Shown: piece by piece, positions 48,713 through 57,364 of the stretch
Layout: each line of letters begins with the position of its first letter
Numbering within the stretch: position 1 is the stretch's first letter
Position numbers and translations under genes: made by a program
The notes under the pieces: generated by a model
Seen by the model: only the letters and a program-made list of their open reading frames with translations
Databases searched by the model: none
Told to the model about the DNA's origin: nothing
From: an uncultured Gammaproteobacteria bacterium
GTDB lineage: Bacteria > Pseudomonadota > Gammaproteobacteria > Steroidobacterales > Woeseiaceae
Direction of reading: 5' to 3'
Assembly: GCA_937899415.1 (NCBI GenBank)
Contig: CALBPI010000059.1
Location: 62,001 to 126,000, forward strand
Length of the DNA stretch: 64,000 nucleotides

Positions 48713-50044
48713 TCAGCCTCCGTCCTTGTGCAGGATGGAAAAGAAAAACCCGTCGCCGTCATCGCCGCCGGGCAAGCGCTGGAGGCCCAGCGACTCGGTT
48801 CGCATTACACCGTTTATGTTGCCAACGCGCAACTCGTTATTCCCGCGTACACCCGCCTGTTTGTCGCAGAAAGCGGACACCACATTGTGATTCTCGATGC
48901 GAAAAATCGAGCATGTTGCATAAACCAAACAACCACCTGGCGCCAGCAGCGGCCACAGCCCCTGCAGCAAATCGCTTTGCCGGCGGGCAAATGCTTCGAG
49001 GTCATCGCGACGCCGCAACACCTTGATGTCGGGGTGGCGCCGCACGACTCCCGACCCCGAACACGGGGCGTCAATGAGGATGCGGTCAAACGGCTTGCCG
49101 TCCCACCAATCGTCGGGCCGGCCGGCGTCGGCCGCGACGCATTGCGCGACATAATCGAGCCGGTCCAGGGTTTCACGGACGCGCGCAAGACGGTCTGCAT
49201 CGCTGTCGAGCGCCACGAGATCAAGCGCACCGCCGGCGCACTCGAGCAGGTGGCCTGTCTTGCCGCCGGGTGCGGCACAGGCGTCCAGCACACGCATGCC
49301 GGGCGCCACATCGACGGCCGCCGCAACAGCTTGTGCGGCCACGTCCTGGACGGACACGGCGCCAGCATCGAAGCCCGGCAGTCGGGTCACAGGAACCGGC
49401 GCGTGCAGCCGCAGCGCCGACGGGCAGTCAGGCGACGGGCTCGACTCGAGCCCGAGCGCCTCGAGCTCTGCCGTGTAGGCCTCGCGTGTCGTCCGGTCAA
49501 GATTGACCCGCAGCCACATGGGCGCGCGCGCATTTCCGGCGGCCAGCACGTCGTCTGCGTCGTCGGGCCAGTCCGCAGCCACAACCTCGACGAACCAGTC
49601 GGGGTAGTTGTGGCGTACGGATCGCGAGTCACTCAGCGCTGCGATGAGCGTTTCGCGTTCGCGGCCGAATCGACGAAGCACGGCATTCACAAGGCCTTTG
49701 AGCCGCGACTTGCCGAGCGCCACACAGGCGTTGACGGCCTCTGCGACGGCGGCATGCGCGGGTGTGTCGTGTTGCCAGCGATCGAGCAGAGCGGCCATGA
49801 GCAGCGCGTGCACCAGCGACTCACGCTTCGGCAGCGGTCGGTCGAGCAGTTGATCCAGCAGGCCATCGAGCTGGCGGTAGTAGCGCAAGGCACCGTACGC
49901 GAGTGCCGCCGCAAGCGGCCGTGCCGACTCCGTCAGGTCACTCGTGGCCTGGGCCAGGCTGTCATCCAGCGAACGACCGTGGCGGCGAACGCCGTCAATG
50001 GCGCGTGCCGCGGCGGCGCGTGCCGCAGCAGAACTCGCGGTCAC
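48713..50044 (-). CDS. rsmB: 16S rRNA (cytosine-967-C5) methyltransferase
   Basis: The 443-residue product combines an N-terminal NusB-like RNA-binding domain (about 1-140) with a Rossmann methyltransferase domain. Motifs include the AdoMet-binding DACAAPGGKTGHLLE near 260, DAPCSGSGVVRRHPDIK near 327 with the cysteine that releases product, and the nucleophile Cys in ATCSIFRIEN near 388. It methylates C967 of 16S rRNA. The start is the GTG at 50044, which overlaps the fmt stop (GTGA) and gives the expected N-terminus. DUF4390 begins 35 bases downstream of its stop. Confidence 0.95.
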   Translation of the reverse strand: MTASSAAARAAAARAIDGVRRHGRSLDDSLAQATSDLTESARPLAAALAYGALRYYRQLDGLLDQLLDRPLPKRESLVHALLMAALLDRWQHDTPAHAAVAEAVNACVALGKSRLKGLVNAVLRRFGRERETLIAALSDSRSVRHNYPDWFVEVVAADWPDDADDVLAAGNARAPMWLRVNLDRTTREAYTAELEALGLESSPSPDCPSALRLHAPVPVTRLPGFDAGAVSVQDVAAQAVAAAVDVAPGMRVLDACAAPGGKTGHLLECAGGALDLVALDSDADRLARVRETLDRLDYVAQCVAADAGRPDDWWDGKPFDRILIDAPCSGSGVVRRHPDIKVLRRRDDLEAFARRQSDLLQGLWPLLAPGGCLVYATCSIFRIENHNVVSAFCDKQAGVRGNNELRVGNINGVMRTESLGLQRLPGGDDGDGFFFSILHKDGG

Positions 50045-50988
50045 GGCGCGTCGCCGAGACGTTCGCCTGCGAGCGCCTGTTGACGCGATAGCGCCTCGGG
50101 TGTGATGCGTCCGCGACCTGGGCGCTGCACTTCGGTCACACAGACGACGCCCTCGCCTGCAGCAACGTACATGCCGCTGTCGTCGACGGACAGCACCGTG
50201 CCCGGTGCGGCATCGTTCGCGTCGACATCGGCGGCAAGCCGAGAACGCCAAAGCTTGAGCGGCTCGTCGCCGAGCGTGGCCACGCATCCCGGGTAGGGAT
50301 TGAAAGCACGAATCCTGCGGTCGATGTCTTCGGCCGGCCACTCCCATTCAATGCGGCCGTCGTCACGTGACAATTTGCGGGCGTAGGTAGCAAGCGTGTC
50401 GTCCTGCATCTGAGCATCGCGCTCGCCCGCGAGGATCGGACCGAGTTCCTGCACGAGCAGGTCACCGCCCAGCTGCGCGAGCCGGTTGTGCAGCTCAACG
50501 GCGGTTTCGCGGGACTCGATGGGCGTCGCCTGGCTGGCCAGCACCGGGCCCGTATCCAGCCCGGCCTCCATCTGCATGAGGCAGACGCCGGACTGCGCGT
50601 CGCCCGAGGCGATGGCCCAGGGGATCGGTGCGGCACCACGCCAGCGGGGCAATAGCGACGCATGCACGTTGAGGCAGCCCGCGCGCGGCGCGTCGAGTAC
50701 GGCCTGCGGCAGGATGAGGCCGTAGGCTGCAACGATGAGCGTATCGAGCTCAGCAAGGCCCAATGGATCGACGGTCTCTGCGCGTTTGAGCGACACGGGT
50801 TGCTCGACGCGCAGACCCTCATCGAGGGCCAGCGTCTTCACGGGGCTTGCTGTCAGTTTGCGGCCGCGACCGGCGGGGCGATCGGGTTGCGTGAGCACGA
50901 GCTCAGGCCGGTAACCCGCTGCAAGCAAGTGACGCAGGATGGTTGCGGCGAATTCAGGCGTGCCCGCGAAGCCCAGGCGCAGGCCCAA
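50041..50988 (-). CDS. fmt: Methionyl-tRNA formyltransferase
   Basis: The 315-residue enzyme formylates initiator methionyl-tRNA with 10-formyltetrahydrofolate. It opens RLGFAGTPEFAA and contains the folate-binding HASLLPRWRGAAPI near residue 108 and QMEAGLDTGPVL near 140. A C-terminal OB fold follows (FNPYPGCVAT and beyond). The length equals the E. coli enzyme if translation starts at TTG 50988. That codon lies one base after the def stop and is preferred over the ATG at 51093, which would lie deep inside def in another frame. The coupled def-fmt-rsmB order is common. Confidence 0.95.
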   Translation of the reverse strand: MGLRLGFAGTPEFAATILRHLLAAGYRPELVLTQPDRPAGRGRKLTASPVKTLALDEGLRVEQPVSLKRAETVDPLGLAELDTLIVAAYGLILPQAVLDAPRAGCLNVHASLLPRWRGAAPIPWAIASGDAQSGVCLMQMEAGLDTGPVLASQATPIESRETAVELHNRLAQLGGDLLVQELGPILAGERDAQMQDDTLATYARKLSRDDGRIEWEWPAEDIDRRIRAFNPYPGCVATLGDEPLKLWRSRLAADVDANDAAPGTVLSVDDSGMYVAAGEGVVCVTEVQRPGRGRITPEALSRQQALAGERLGDAP

Positions 50989-50989
50989 G

Positions 50990-51523
50990 TCAGTGTCCGG
51001 CAGCTTGGGCCTCGGGCTCGGACTGGCGCTGCTTCTGGTCCTTGAGCAGCCGCTTCCGGATGCGCTGACGCTTAAGCTGCGACAGGTAGTCAACGAACAG
51101 CTTGCCGTCGAGGTGGTCGATTTCGTGCTGGATGCACACGGCCAGCAGGCCGTCGGTCTCGAGCGTCTGCTCGTTGCCGTCGCGGTCGAGGAAGCGGACG
51201 ACGATCGAATCGGCCCGCGCCACCTTCTCGTAGTACCCGGGCACCGACAGGCAGCCCTCTTCCATGACCTCGACGCCGTCTTTGCTCAGAATCTCGGGGT
51301 TCACGAGCGCCAGCGGCTGGGATTTGTCCTCAGACACGTCCGTCACCAGCACGCGCCGGTGCACGTCGACCTGCGTGGCCGCCAGCCCGATGCCCGGGGC
51401 CGCGTACATCGTCTCTAGCAGGTTATCGATGAGCGTACGGATTTCGTCGTCGACCTCAGCGACGGGTGTCGCCTTGGTGCGCAGACGGGGGTCCGGGAAT
51501 TCGAGGATCTTGAGCAGGGCCAT
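50990..51523 (-). CDS. def: Peptide deformylase
   Basis: The 177-residue enzyme removes the formyl group from nascent proteins. The three deformylase motifs are clear: GIGLAATQ near residue 45, EGCLSVPG near 90 with a metal-binding cysteine, and QHEIDHLDG near 133 with the two histidines. A basic tail ([10 protein letters not shown]) follows. The ATG at 51523 gives the normal N-terminus [11 protein letters not shown]; a GGAACGG box lies upstream. It heads an operon with fmt and rsmB. The divergent gene across 256 bases is the TsaP-like protein, the same order as in Pseudomonas. Confidence 0.97.
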   Translation of the reverse strand: MALLKILEFPDPRLRTKATPVAEVDDEIRTLIDNLLETMYAAPGIGLAATQVDVHRRVLVTDVSEDKSQPLALVNPEILSKDGVEVMEEGCLSVPGYYEKVARADSIVVRFLDRDGNEQTLETDGLLAVCIQHEIDHLDGKLFVDYLSQLKRQRIRKRLLKDQKQRQSEPEAQAAGH

Positions 51524-51779
51524 GATTACCGTTCCGGGGCCTGTGGCGGGCCAGGGGCCCAGCCCGTGCCAGCGTTCACAGTTCCCCTTATAAAAGAGGT
51601 GTAAAGTTTTGACTTGACACGGGACGATGCACACAATGCCTGCCCATTGGGGGCGGAAAAACCGTCCGGGGGCCATATTGTGACGCACTTGGCAGTTAGT
51701 GCACCGCCACGCCGTCATAGTATATGACAAATATAAGGCCCTTCAGGCCATTCACAACCCGTACGGAGTCTGCTCGATC
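51524..51779. promoter_or_regulatory. Divergent promoter region between def and the TsaP-like gene
   Basis: The 256-base interval contains an AT-rich patch at 51581-51620 with a minus-strand TATAAG (51592-51587) suitable for def. An exact TTGACA at 51614-51619 on the plus strand lacks a matching -10. An AT-rich stretch at 51715-51736 could serve the TsaP-like gene. No promoter is complete enough to name with confidence. Confidence 0.35.
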
Positions 51780-52967
51780 ATGCTTCCGAGAGCGCACACC
51801 CGCACAGCGAAGCTGGCCCTGGCCGGCGCGCTGGCTGCACTGACTGCCGGCTGCAGTCTGAATCCCTTCGGCGGTTCCGACGAGGAGCCCGTGCCCGTGA
51901 CCCGTGCCGGTCAGGAGGCCACGCAGCCCGTTTCGATCGCGCGCTCGTCGCGCCAGCCCGTCCAGTCGGGCCCGATCATCACGACGACCGAGGAAGTCCC
52001 GATCGCGGACAACGCGCCGGACACCTACATCGTCAAGCGTGGCGACACGCTCTGGGACATCTCGGCGATGTTCCTGCGCGACCCGTGGTTCTGGCCCGAA
52101 ATCTGGCAGGTGAACCCGCAGGTCGAGAACCCGCACCTCATTTTCCCCGGTGACCGCCTGTCGCTCATCTATGTCGACGGCCGGCCCCAGCTCATCCTCG
52201 AGCGCGGCTCGAGCATGGCGCGTATGTCTCCGGGTGTCCGCGTGATTCCGCTCGAAGACGCGATCACGACGATCCCCTACGAACAGATTGCTGCGTTCCT
52301 GACGCGCGCCGCCGTGCTTGAGCGGGAACAGGTCGATGGCCTGCCCTACGTGCTCAAGTCGCGCGGTGACCACCTGATCTCAAGTGCGGGCGTCTCGCTG
52401 TACGCCCGCGGCGACATCGACGGTATCGGCGCCCGCTACAGCGTCGTGCACATCGGCGGTCCGCTGCGCGACCCCGACGACAACAAAGTCGTGGGTTACG
52501 AAGCGCTCTACGTGGGTGACGGCACCGTCCGCCGCGAAGGTGACCCGTCGACGCTGTTCATCAACCAGTCGTCGCGCGAGATCCTGAACGGTGACCGCCT
52601 GCTGAGCCAGGACGTGGTGATCCCGCTCAACTTCTTCCCGAAAGCACCGGCCCGCCAGGTCGACGGCCGCATCATTTCGGTGGTCGATGGCGTATCGCGC
52701 ATCGGTCAGTTCCAGGTCGTGGTCATCAACCGCGGCGAACGCGACGGCCTCGCAACAGGCGACGTCCTCGACGTCGAACGCGCGGGTGATGTCGTGCTCG
52801 ACTACTTCTCGGATAACAAGCTGATTGGCGCGGAAAGCGTGCAGTTGCCGTCTGAAAAGTCGGGTAACCTGATGCTGTTTAAAACCTATGACCGCATCGC
52901 CTACGGCCTGATCATGACGGCGCAGAGCGACATTCGCGTCGGCGACCTCGTCACGAACCCGGAGTAA
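51780..52967 (+). CDS. LysM-domain lipoprotein, TsaP-like (type IV pilus secretin-associated)
   Basis: The 395-residue product has a lipobox LTAGC (Cys25). A LysM peptidoglycan-binding domain (TYIVKRGDTLWDISAMFL to NPHLIFPGDRLSLI) lies near residues 80-130. A long beta-rich C-terminal region follows, with IIPLNFFPKAP-like strands. The domain layout and the position between def and dprA match Pseudomonas PA0020, assigned to the TsaP family that ties the type IV pilus secretin to peptidoglycan. The match is from architecture and neighbours, not an alignment. The ATG at 51780 has GGAG eleven bases upstream. A hairpin pair separates it from dprA. No pilus genes are in the window. Confidence 0.83.
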   Translation: MLPRAHTRTAKLALAGALAALTAGCSLNPFGGSDEEPVPVTRAGQEATQPVSIARSSRQPVQSGPIITTTEEVPIADNAPDTYIVKRGDTLWDISAMFLRDPWFWPEIWQVNPQVENPHLIFPGDRLSLIYVDGRPQLILERGSSMARMSPGVRVIPLEDAITTIPYEQIAAFLTRAAVLEREQVDGLPYVLKSRGDHLISSAGVSLYARGDIDGIGARYSVVHIGGPLRDPDDNKVVGYEALYVGDGTVRREGDPSTLFINQSSREILNGDRLLSQDVVIPLNFFPKAPARQVDGRIISVVDGVSRIGQFQVVVINRGERDGLATGDVLDVERAGDVVLDYFSDNKLIGAESVQLPSEKSGNLMLFKTYDRIAYGLIMTAQSDIRVGDLVTNPE

Positions 52968-52979
52968 ATCCAGAGTCAT

Positions 52980-53030
52980 TCGCGACGAATCTGTCGCGAC
53001 GCGGGCGCCCTTCACGGGCGCCTTGTCGTT
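52980..53030 (+). terminator. Tandem hairpins between the TsaP-like gene and dprA
   Basis: Two seven-base inverted repeats follow each other: TCGCGAC/GTCGCGA (52980-52999, six-base loop) and GGCGCCC/GGGCGCC (53004-53022, five-base loop). The second is followed by the T-containing stretch TTGTCGTT. Together they probably end or attenuate transcription after the TsaP-like gene. Confidence 0.55.
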
Positions 53031-53076
53031 TGTACCCGACCGTGCCGCTGTCTGTTGCGGCACGCGGGTAAGAGAC

Positions 53077-54210
53077 ATGTCCGACCCACAACCGGCCACC
53101 GCCGACACCGGCAGCGACGAATGGCTGCGCTTGATTTGCGCCGACCTTGGCAATGCTGCGCGCTCGAAACTGCTCAGCGCACTCGGCGCACCCGAGCACA
53201 TTCTGAGCGCCAGCCCGGCGACGTTGCGCGGGGCCGGCGCCCAACCTGCTGATCTCGATGCCCTGTCGCAGATCGACGATGTCCGCGTTCGCAACGCAAC
53301 CGCCTGGCTCGCAGCACCCAATCACCACCTGCTGACCTGCAACGGACCATTCTGGCCCGAAGCGCTTCGCAACATCCCGGACGCACCCGTGGCGCTGTTT
53401 GTCGACGGCGACCCGGGCCTGCTGGCCATGCCCGCGCTAGCCATCGTCGGCAGCCGCAACCCGACGCCGCAAGGTGCAGACAACGCACAACAGTTCGCGC
53501 GCTATCTCGCAGGACACGGCCTCGCCATCGTCAGTGGTCTTGCGACAGGCATCGATGCGAGCGCCCACCGCGGCGCGCTCGCAGCCAACGGCGCCACCGT
53601 CGCCGTGCTGGGCACGGGCATCGACCAGTGCTATCCCCCGGCCAATCGAGACTTGCAGACCGAGATCGCTCGTGCCGGTTGCGTGGTCAGCGAATACGCG
53701 CCGGGTCGCCCCGCCGTCGCCGGACAGTTTCCAGCCCGCAATCGCATCATCAGCGGGCTGGCGCTCGGCACGCTCGTCGTCGAGGCGACGCGCCGTTCGG
53801 GCTCTTTGATCACTGCCCGACTGGCCGGTGAGCAGGGCCGCTCGGTGTTCGCGATCCCGGGCTCGATCCACAACCCACTGTCCCGTGGGTGCCATCAGTT
53901 GATTCGACAAGGCGCGCTGCTTGTGGAGTCAGCGGATGACATATTCTCGGACATCGGTCCGCGCCTGAGCCAGGTGTCGGCCGCCGCGAAGAACGCCCCC
54001 GGGAAGCCAGAAAGCAAGGCGGATCAGGCACCTGACGCAGACTACCAGCGCGTACTCGACGCTCTGGGCTGGGACCCGCAGGGCATTGATATCCTGGCTG
54101 AACGGACTGCATTGACGCCTGCAGAGCTTTCCTCCATGCTCCTGATCATGGAGCTGGACGGCCTGGTCGCAAAGGCGCCAGGCGGCGGCTACATCCGCGG
54201 CAGGCGTTGA
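53077..54210 (+). CDS. dprA: DNA-processing protein DprA (Smf)
   Basis: The 377-residue protein loads RecA onto incoming single-stranded DNA during natural transformation. An N-terminal helical domain (about 1-100) is followed by the Rossmann-like core: LAIVGSRNPTPQGADNAQ near 130, IVSGLATGIDASAHRGAL near 155, and GTGIDQCYPPANRDL near 180. The C-terminal winged-helix domain (DALGWDPQGIDILAERTAL) binds DNA. The ATG at 53077 has a TAAGAG ribosome-binding site; an earlier in-frame start lies inside the terminator. The smg gene starts ten bases after its stop. Its presence suggests possible competence, together with the upstream TsaP-like gene. Confidence 0.95.
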   Translation: MSDPQPATADTGSDEWLRLICADLGNAARSKLLSALGAPEHILSASPATLRGAGAQPADLDALSQIDDVRVRNATAWLAAPNHHLLTCNGPFWPEALRNIPDAPVALFVDGDPGLLAMPALAIVGSRNPTPQGADNAQQFARYLAGHGLAIVSGLATGIDASAHRGALAANGATVAVLGTGIDQCYPPANRDLQTEIARAGCVVSEYAPGRPAVAGQFPARNRIISGLALGTLVVEATRRSGSLITARLAGEQGRSVFAIPGSIHNPLSRGCHQLIRQGALLVESADDIFSDIGPRLSQVSAAAKNAPGKPESKADQAPDADYQRVLDALGWDPQGIDILAERTALTPAELSSMLLIMELDGLVAKAPGGGYIRGRR

Positions 54211-54219
54211 GGACAAGCC

Positions 54220-54696
54220 ATGAAAGAGAACGTGCTCGACGTACTCATGTACCTGTTCGAGACCTACGTTGACGCGGAAGATCAGGCCGATTCTGACGAG
54301 GCCGAACTGCGCGAAGAACTCTCTCGCGCCGGATTCCACGACACCGAAATCGAACACGCCCTGAGCTGGCTCGACGGCTTATCGGCCAACAACGACCTCA
54401 TTTCGCACAACGCACAGACAGAGCGTGGCACCCGGGTCTTCACCGATCTCGAGTGCGCACGCATCGACGTAGATGGCCGAGGCTACTTGCTGTACCTGGA
54501 ACAAATCGGCATCCTCCTGCCCGAGCAACGCGAGCTGGTCGTAGACCGACTGCTGGCACTCGAGGCCCCCGAGATCGACATTGAGCAGATCAAATGGGTG
54601 GTCATGATGGTGCTGTTCAGTCAGCCCGGTCAGGAACAGGCGTTTTCGCGCATGGAAGACCTCGTGTTCGAGGAATGCGAAGGCGCGCTGCACTGA
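54220..54696 (+). CDS. smg: Smg protein (DUF494)
   Basis: The 158-residue acidic, mostly alpha-helical protein matches the Smg/DUF494 family: MKENVLDVLMYLFETY at the start, ELSRAGFHDTEIEHALSWLDGL near 30, and a C-terminal IKWVVMMVLFSQPGQEQAF near 128. The gene order dprA-smg-topA is a hallmark of the gammaproteobacterial chromosome. No biochemical function is known. It starts ten bases after dprA and is followed by topA after 93 bases. The absence of enzyme motifs agrees with a protein-protein or regulatory role, which remains unproven. Confidence 0.94.
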   Translation: MKENVLDVLMYLFETYVDAEDQADSDEAELREELSRAGFHDTEIEHALSWLDGLSANNDLISHNAQTERGTRVFTDLECARIDVDGRGYLLYLEQIGILLPEQRELVVDRLLALEAPEIDIEQIKWVVMMVLFSQPGQEQAFSRMEDLVFEECEGALH

Positions 54697-54789
54697 TCAC
54701 TGCGCCAGTCACGGCGTCACCAAAGACAACCATGGGTCCCGCACCGCTTCTGCGGAAGCTTGCGGGTGTCCCGAAACCTGACGGACGAC

Positions 54790-57282
54790 ATGTCACAAAA
54801 CCTCGTCATCGTTGAATCGCCGGCCAAGGCCAAGACCATCGAGAAATACCTGGGCAAGGATTTCTCGGTGCTGGCGTCCTATGGCCACGTCCGCGACCTG
54901 ATCCCCAAGGAAGGCGCCGTTGACCCCACGCACGGCTACCGGATGGACTACCAGGTCATCGACCGCAACGAAAAACATGTCAACGCGATTGTGCGCGCAC
55001 TCAAGAAGGCCGACGCGCTGTACCTCGCGACTGACCCCGACCGCGAGGGCGAGGCCATTTCGTGGCACTTGTACGAGTTGCTGCGCGAGCGTGGCGTGCT
55101 CGACACCAAGCCCGTGCACCGCATCGTCTTCTACGAGATCACCAAGCAGGCCGTGAAGGACGCCATCGAGCAACCGCGGCCGCTGTCCAATGAACTCGTC
55201 AACGCGCAGCAGGCGCGTCGCGCGCTCGACTACCTCGTGGGCTTCAACCTGTCGCCGCTGCTGTGGCGCAAAGTGCAGCCCGGCCTGTCCGCCGGTCGCG
55301 TGCAAAGCCCGGCGCTGCGCATGATCGTGGAGCGCGAACTCGAGATCGAGGCGTTCAAGCCGCGTGAATACTGGACACTCGAAGCCGACGTCACGCGTTC
55401 CGAGCAGCCGTTCATGGCGCGTCTTACAGAATACGCGGGCGAGAAAGTCGAGCAGTTCTCCTTTGAGAACGAAACGACAGCCACGGCCGCGCAGCAGGCG
55501 CTGATCAACGCTGCGGGCGGCAAGCTGCACGTCACCTCGATTACGCGCAAGCAGCGTCGCCGTAATCCGGCCGCACCGTTCACAACATCGACGCTGCAGC
55601 AGGAAGCCTCGCGCAAGCTCGGCTTCAACACGCAACGCACAATGCGCACGGCGCAGAAGCTCTATGAGGGTATCGAGATCCCGGGCGAAGGCACCGTGGG
55701 CCTCATCACCTACATGCGTACGGACTCGACCTCGATTGCGCAGGTCGCCATCGATGAGATCCGCGAGGTCATCGTCGAACGCTTCGGGCGCGACAACCTT
55801 CCGGAGCAGCAGCGCGAGTACAAGACAAAGTCCAAGAACGCACAGGAAGCGCACGAGGCCATTCGCACCACGTCGTCCATGCGCCATCCCGACGACCTCA
55901 AGAGCTCGCTCGAGGAAGATCAGTACAAGCTCTACAACCTGATCTGGCAGCGCAGCATCGCCTCGCAGATGGTGCCCGCTGTGTTCGACACAGTTGCCGC
56001 CGACCTGGCGCCCGGCACCGCCGACGGCGAGCTGGCCGCGACGGGTCGCTTCCGCGCCAACGGTTCCATCCTCGTGCACCCGGGATTCATGGCCGTCTAC
56101 AAGGAAGGCCGTGACGACAAGAAGGGCAACGACGACAACGACCGCCGCCTGCCCGAGATGGACGAAGGCGACATCATTGAGCTCACTGAGCTGCGTGCCG
56201 ACCAGCACTTCACGGAGCCACCGCCGCGCTACTCGGAAGCGAGCCTCGTCAAAACGCTCGAGGAATACGGCATCGGCCGCCCGTCGACCTACGCGAGCAT
56301 TATCTCGACACTCAAAAACCGCGAGTACGTCGAAATGGACGGCAAGCGTTTCATCCCGACGGATGTGGGCCGCATCGTCAACGGCTTCCTGACCGACCAC
56401 TTCACGCAGTACGTGGACTACGAATTCACGGCACGCATGGAAGACGACCTGGACGCCGTCTCGCGCGGCGACCGTGACTGGGTGCCGCTGCTCGATGAGT
56501 TCTGGCAGCCGTTTTCGCAGCAGGTCGAAGAGAAAGACAAATCGGTCACGCGCGAGCAGGTCGCACAGGCACGCGAGCTCGGCACCGACCCGAAATCGGG
56601 CAAGCCCGTGATCGTGCGCATGGGCCGCTTCGGTCCCTTTGTACAGATCGGCAGCAAGGACGACGAAGAGAAGCCCAAGTTCGCCGGCTTGCGCCCTGGC
56701 CAGAAGATGGGCGACATCGACCTCGAAGCCGCGCTCGAGCTGTTCAAGCTGCCGCGCAAACTCGGCGAAACGCCCGAGGGCGAACCCGTCTCCGCGAGCG
56801 TTGGCCGGTTTGGGCCGTACGTGCGCTACGGCGACAAGTTTGTCTCCATTCGCGGCGACGATGATCCCTACACAATCACGCTCGAACGCGCGCTCGAAGT
56901 GATCGCCGAGAAGAAGATCGCCGACGCCAACCGGCTCATCCTCGATTTCCCGGACGTGGGCATCCAGGTACTCAACGGCCGCTATGGTCCCTACATCACC
57001 AACAAGCAGAAAAACGCCAAGGTGCCCAAGGACCGCGATCCGAAGTCGCTGACGCAGGAAGAATGCGAAGCCCTCATTGCCGCCGCACCCGAACGCGGGC
57101 GCCGGGGCAAGAAAAAAGCCGCCAAGAAGACGGCTGAGAAAAAGGCGCCTGCAAAGAAGGCCGCGAAGAAAAAGACGACCAAGAAGAAAACCAAGAAAAA
57201 AGCCGCCAAAAAGAAAGTGACCAAGAAAAAGACCACCAAGAAAAAGGTGGCCAAGAAGAAAACGGGCACAGACGACGCCTAA
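54790..57282 (+). CDS. topA: DNA topoisomerase I with a lysine-rich tail and no zinc fingers
   Basis: The 830-residue type IA topoisomerase relaxes negative supercoils. It has the TOPRIM domain (LVIVESPAKAKTIEKYLGK, DPDREGEAISWHL), the catalytic Tyr308 in GLITYMRTDSTS, and three or more C-terminal repeats of the GRFGPYV type (near 610-740). Instead of the tetracysteine zinc ribbons of E. coli TopA, the protein ends in a lysine/alanine/threonine-rich tail (about residues 773-825) resembling histone H1. Such tails are best known from actinobacterial TopA. The ATG at 54790 is chosen to start at the TOPRIM strand. A very long frame on the opposite strand is a codon-usage shadow. Confidence 0.95.
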   Translation: MSQNLVIVESPAKAKTIEKYLGKDFSVLASYGHVRDLIPKEGAVDPTHGYRMDYQVIDRNEKHVNAIVRALKKADALYLATDPDREGEAISWHLYELLRERGVLDTKPVHRIVFYEITKQAVKDAIEQPRPLSNELVNAQQARRALDYLVGFNLSPLLWRKVQPGLSAGRVQSPALRMIVERELEIEAFKPREYWTLEADVTRSEQPFMARLTEYAGEKVEQFSFENETTATAAQQALINAAGGKLHVTSITRKQRRRNPAAPFTTSTLQQEASRKLGFNTQRTMRTAQKLYEGIEIPGEGTVGLITYMRTDSTSIAQVAIDEIREVIVERFGRDNLPEQQREYKTKSKNAQEAHEAIRTTSSMRHPDDLKSSLEEDQYKLYNLIWQRSIASQMVPAVFDTVAADLAPGTADGELAATGRFRANGSILVHPGFMAVYKEGRDDKKGNDDNDRRLPEMDEGDIIELTELRADQHFTEPPPRYSEASLVKTLEEYGIGRPSTYASIISTLKNREYVEMDGKRFIPTDVGRIVNGFLTDHFTQYVDYEFTARMEDDLDAVSRGDRDWVPLLDEFWQPFSQQVEEKDKSVTREQVAQARELGTDPKSGKPVIVRMGRFGPFVQIGSKDDEEKPKFAGLRPGQKMGDIDLEAALELFKLPRKLGETPEGEPVSASVGRFGPYVRYGDKFVSIRGDDDPYTITLERALEVIAEKKIADANRLILDFPDVGIQVLNGRYGPYITNKQKNAKVPKDRDPKSLTQEECEALIAAAPERGRRGKKKAAKKTAEKKAPAKKAAKKKTTKKKTKKKAAKKKVTKKKTTKKKVAKKKTGTDDA

Positions 57283-57310
57283 GCGCGTCGCCGCCCGCAT
57301 CCAGAGGGCG

Positions 57311-57344
57311 TAGAATCCGGGGTTTCCGCCGGCCGCAGGCCGGC
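57311..57344 (+). promoter_or_regulatory. -10 box and 5' hairpin before the methyltransferase lipoprotein gene
   Basis: TAGAAT (57311-57316) matches the -10 consensus at five of six positions. A seven-base inverted repeat, GCCGGCC/GGCCGGC with a GCA loop (57328-57344), follows in the presumed leader. No good -35 is seen. Confidence 0.35.
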
Positions 57345-57364
57345 TCGCAGAGGGAGACCCGCGA

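Noticed and set aside
51614-51619. Exact TTGACA -35 hexamer between def and the TsaP-like gene
   Set aside because: No acceptable -10 is found 16-19 bases downstream on the plus strand, so it is not called a promoter by itself.
57107-57262. Lysine-codon-rich stretch that looks like a tandem DNA repeat
   Set aside because: It is in frame with topA and encodes the basic tail; the units vary and give no exact tandem repeat.
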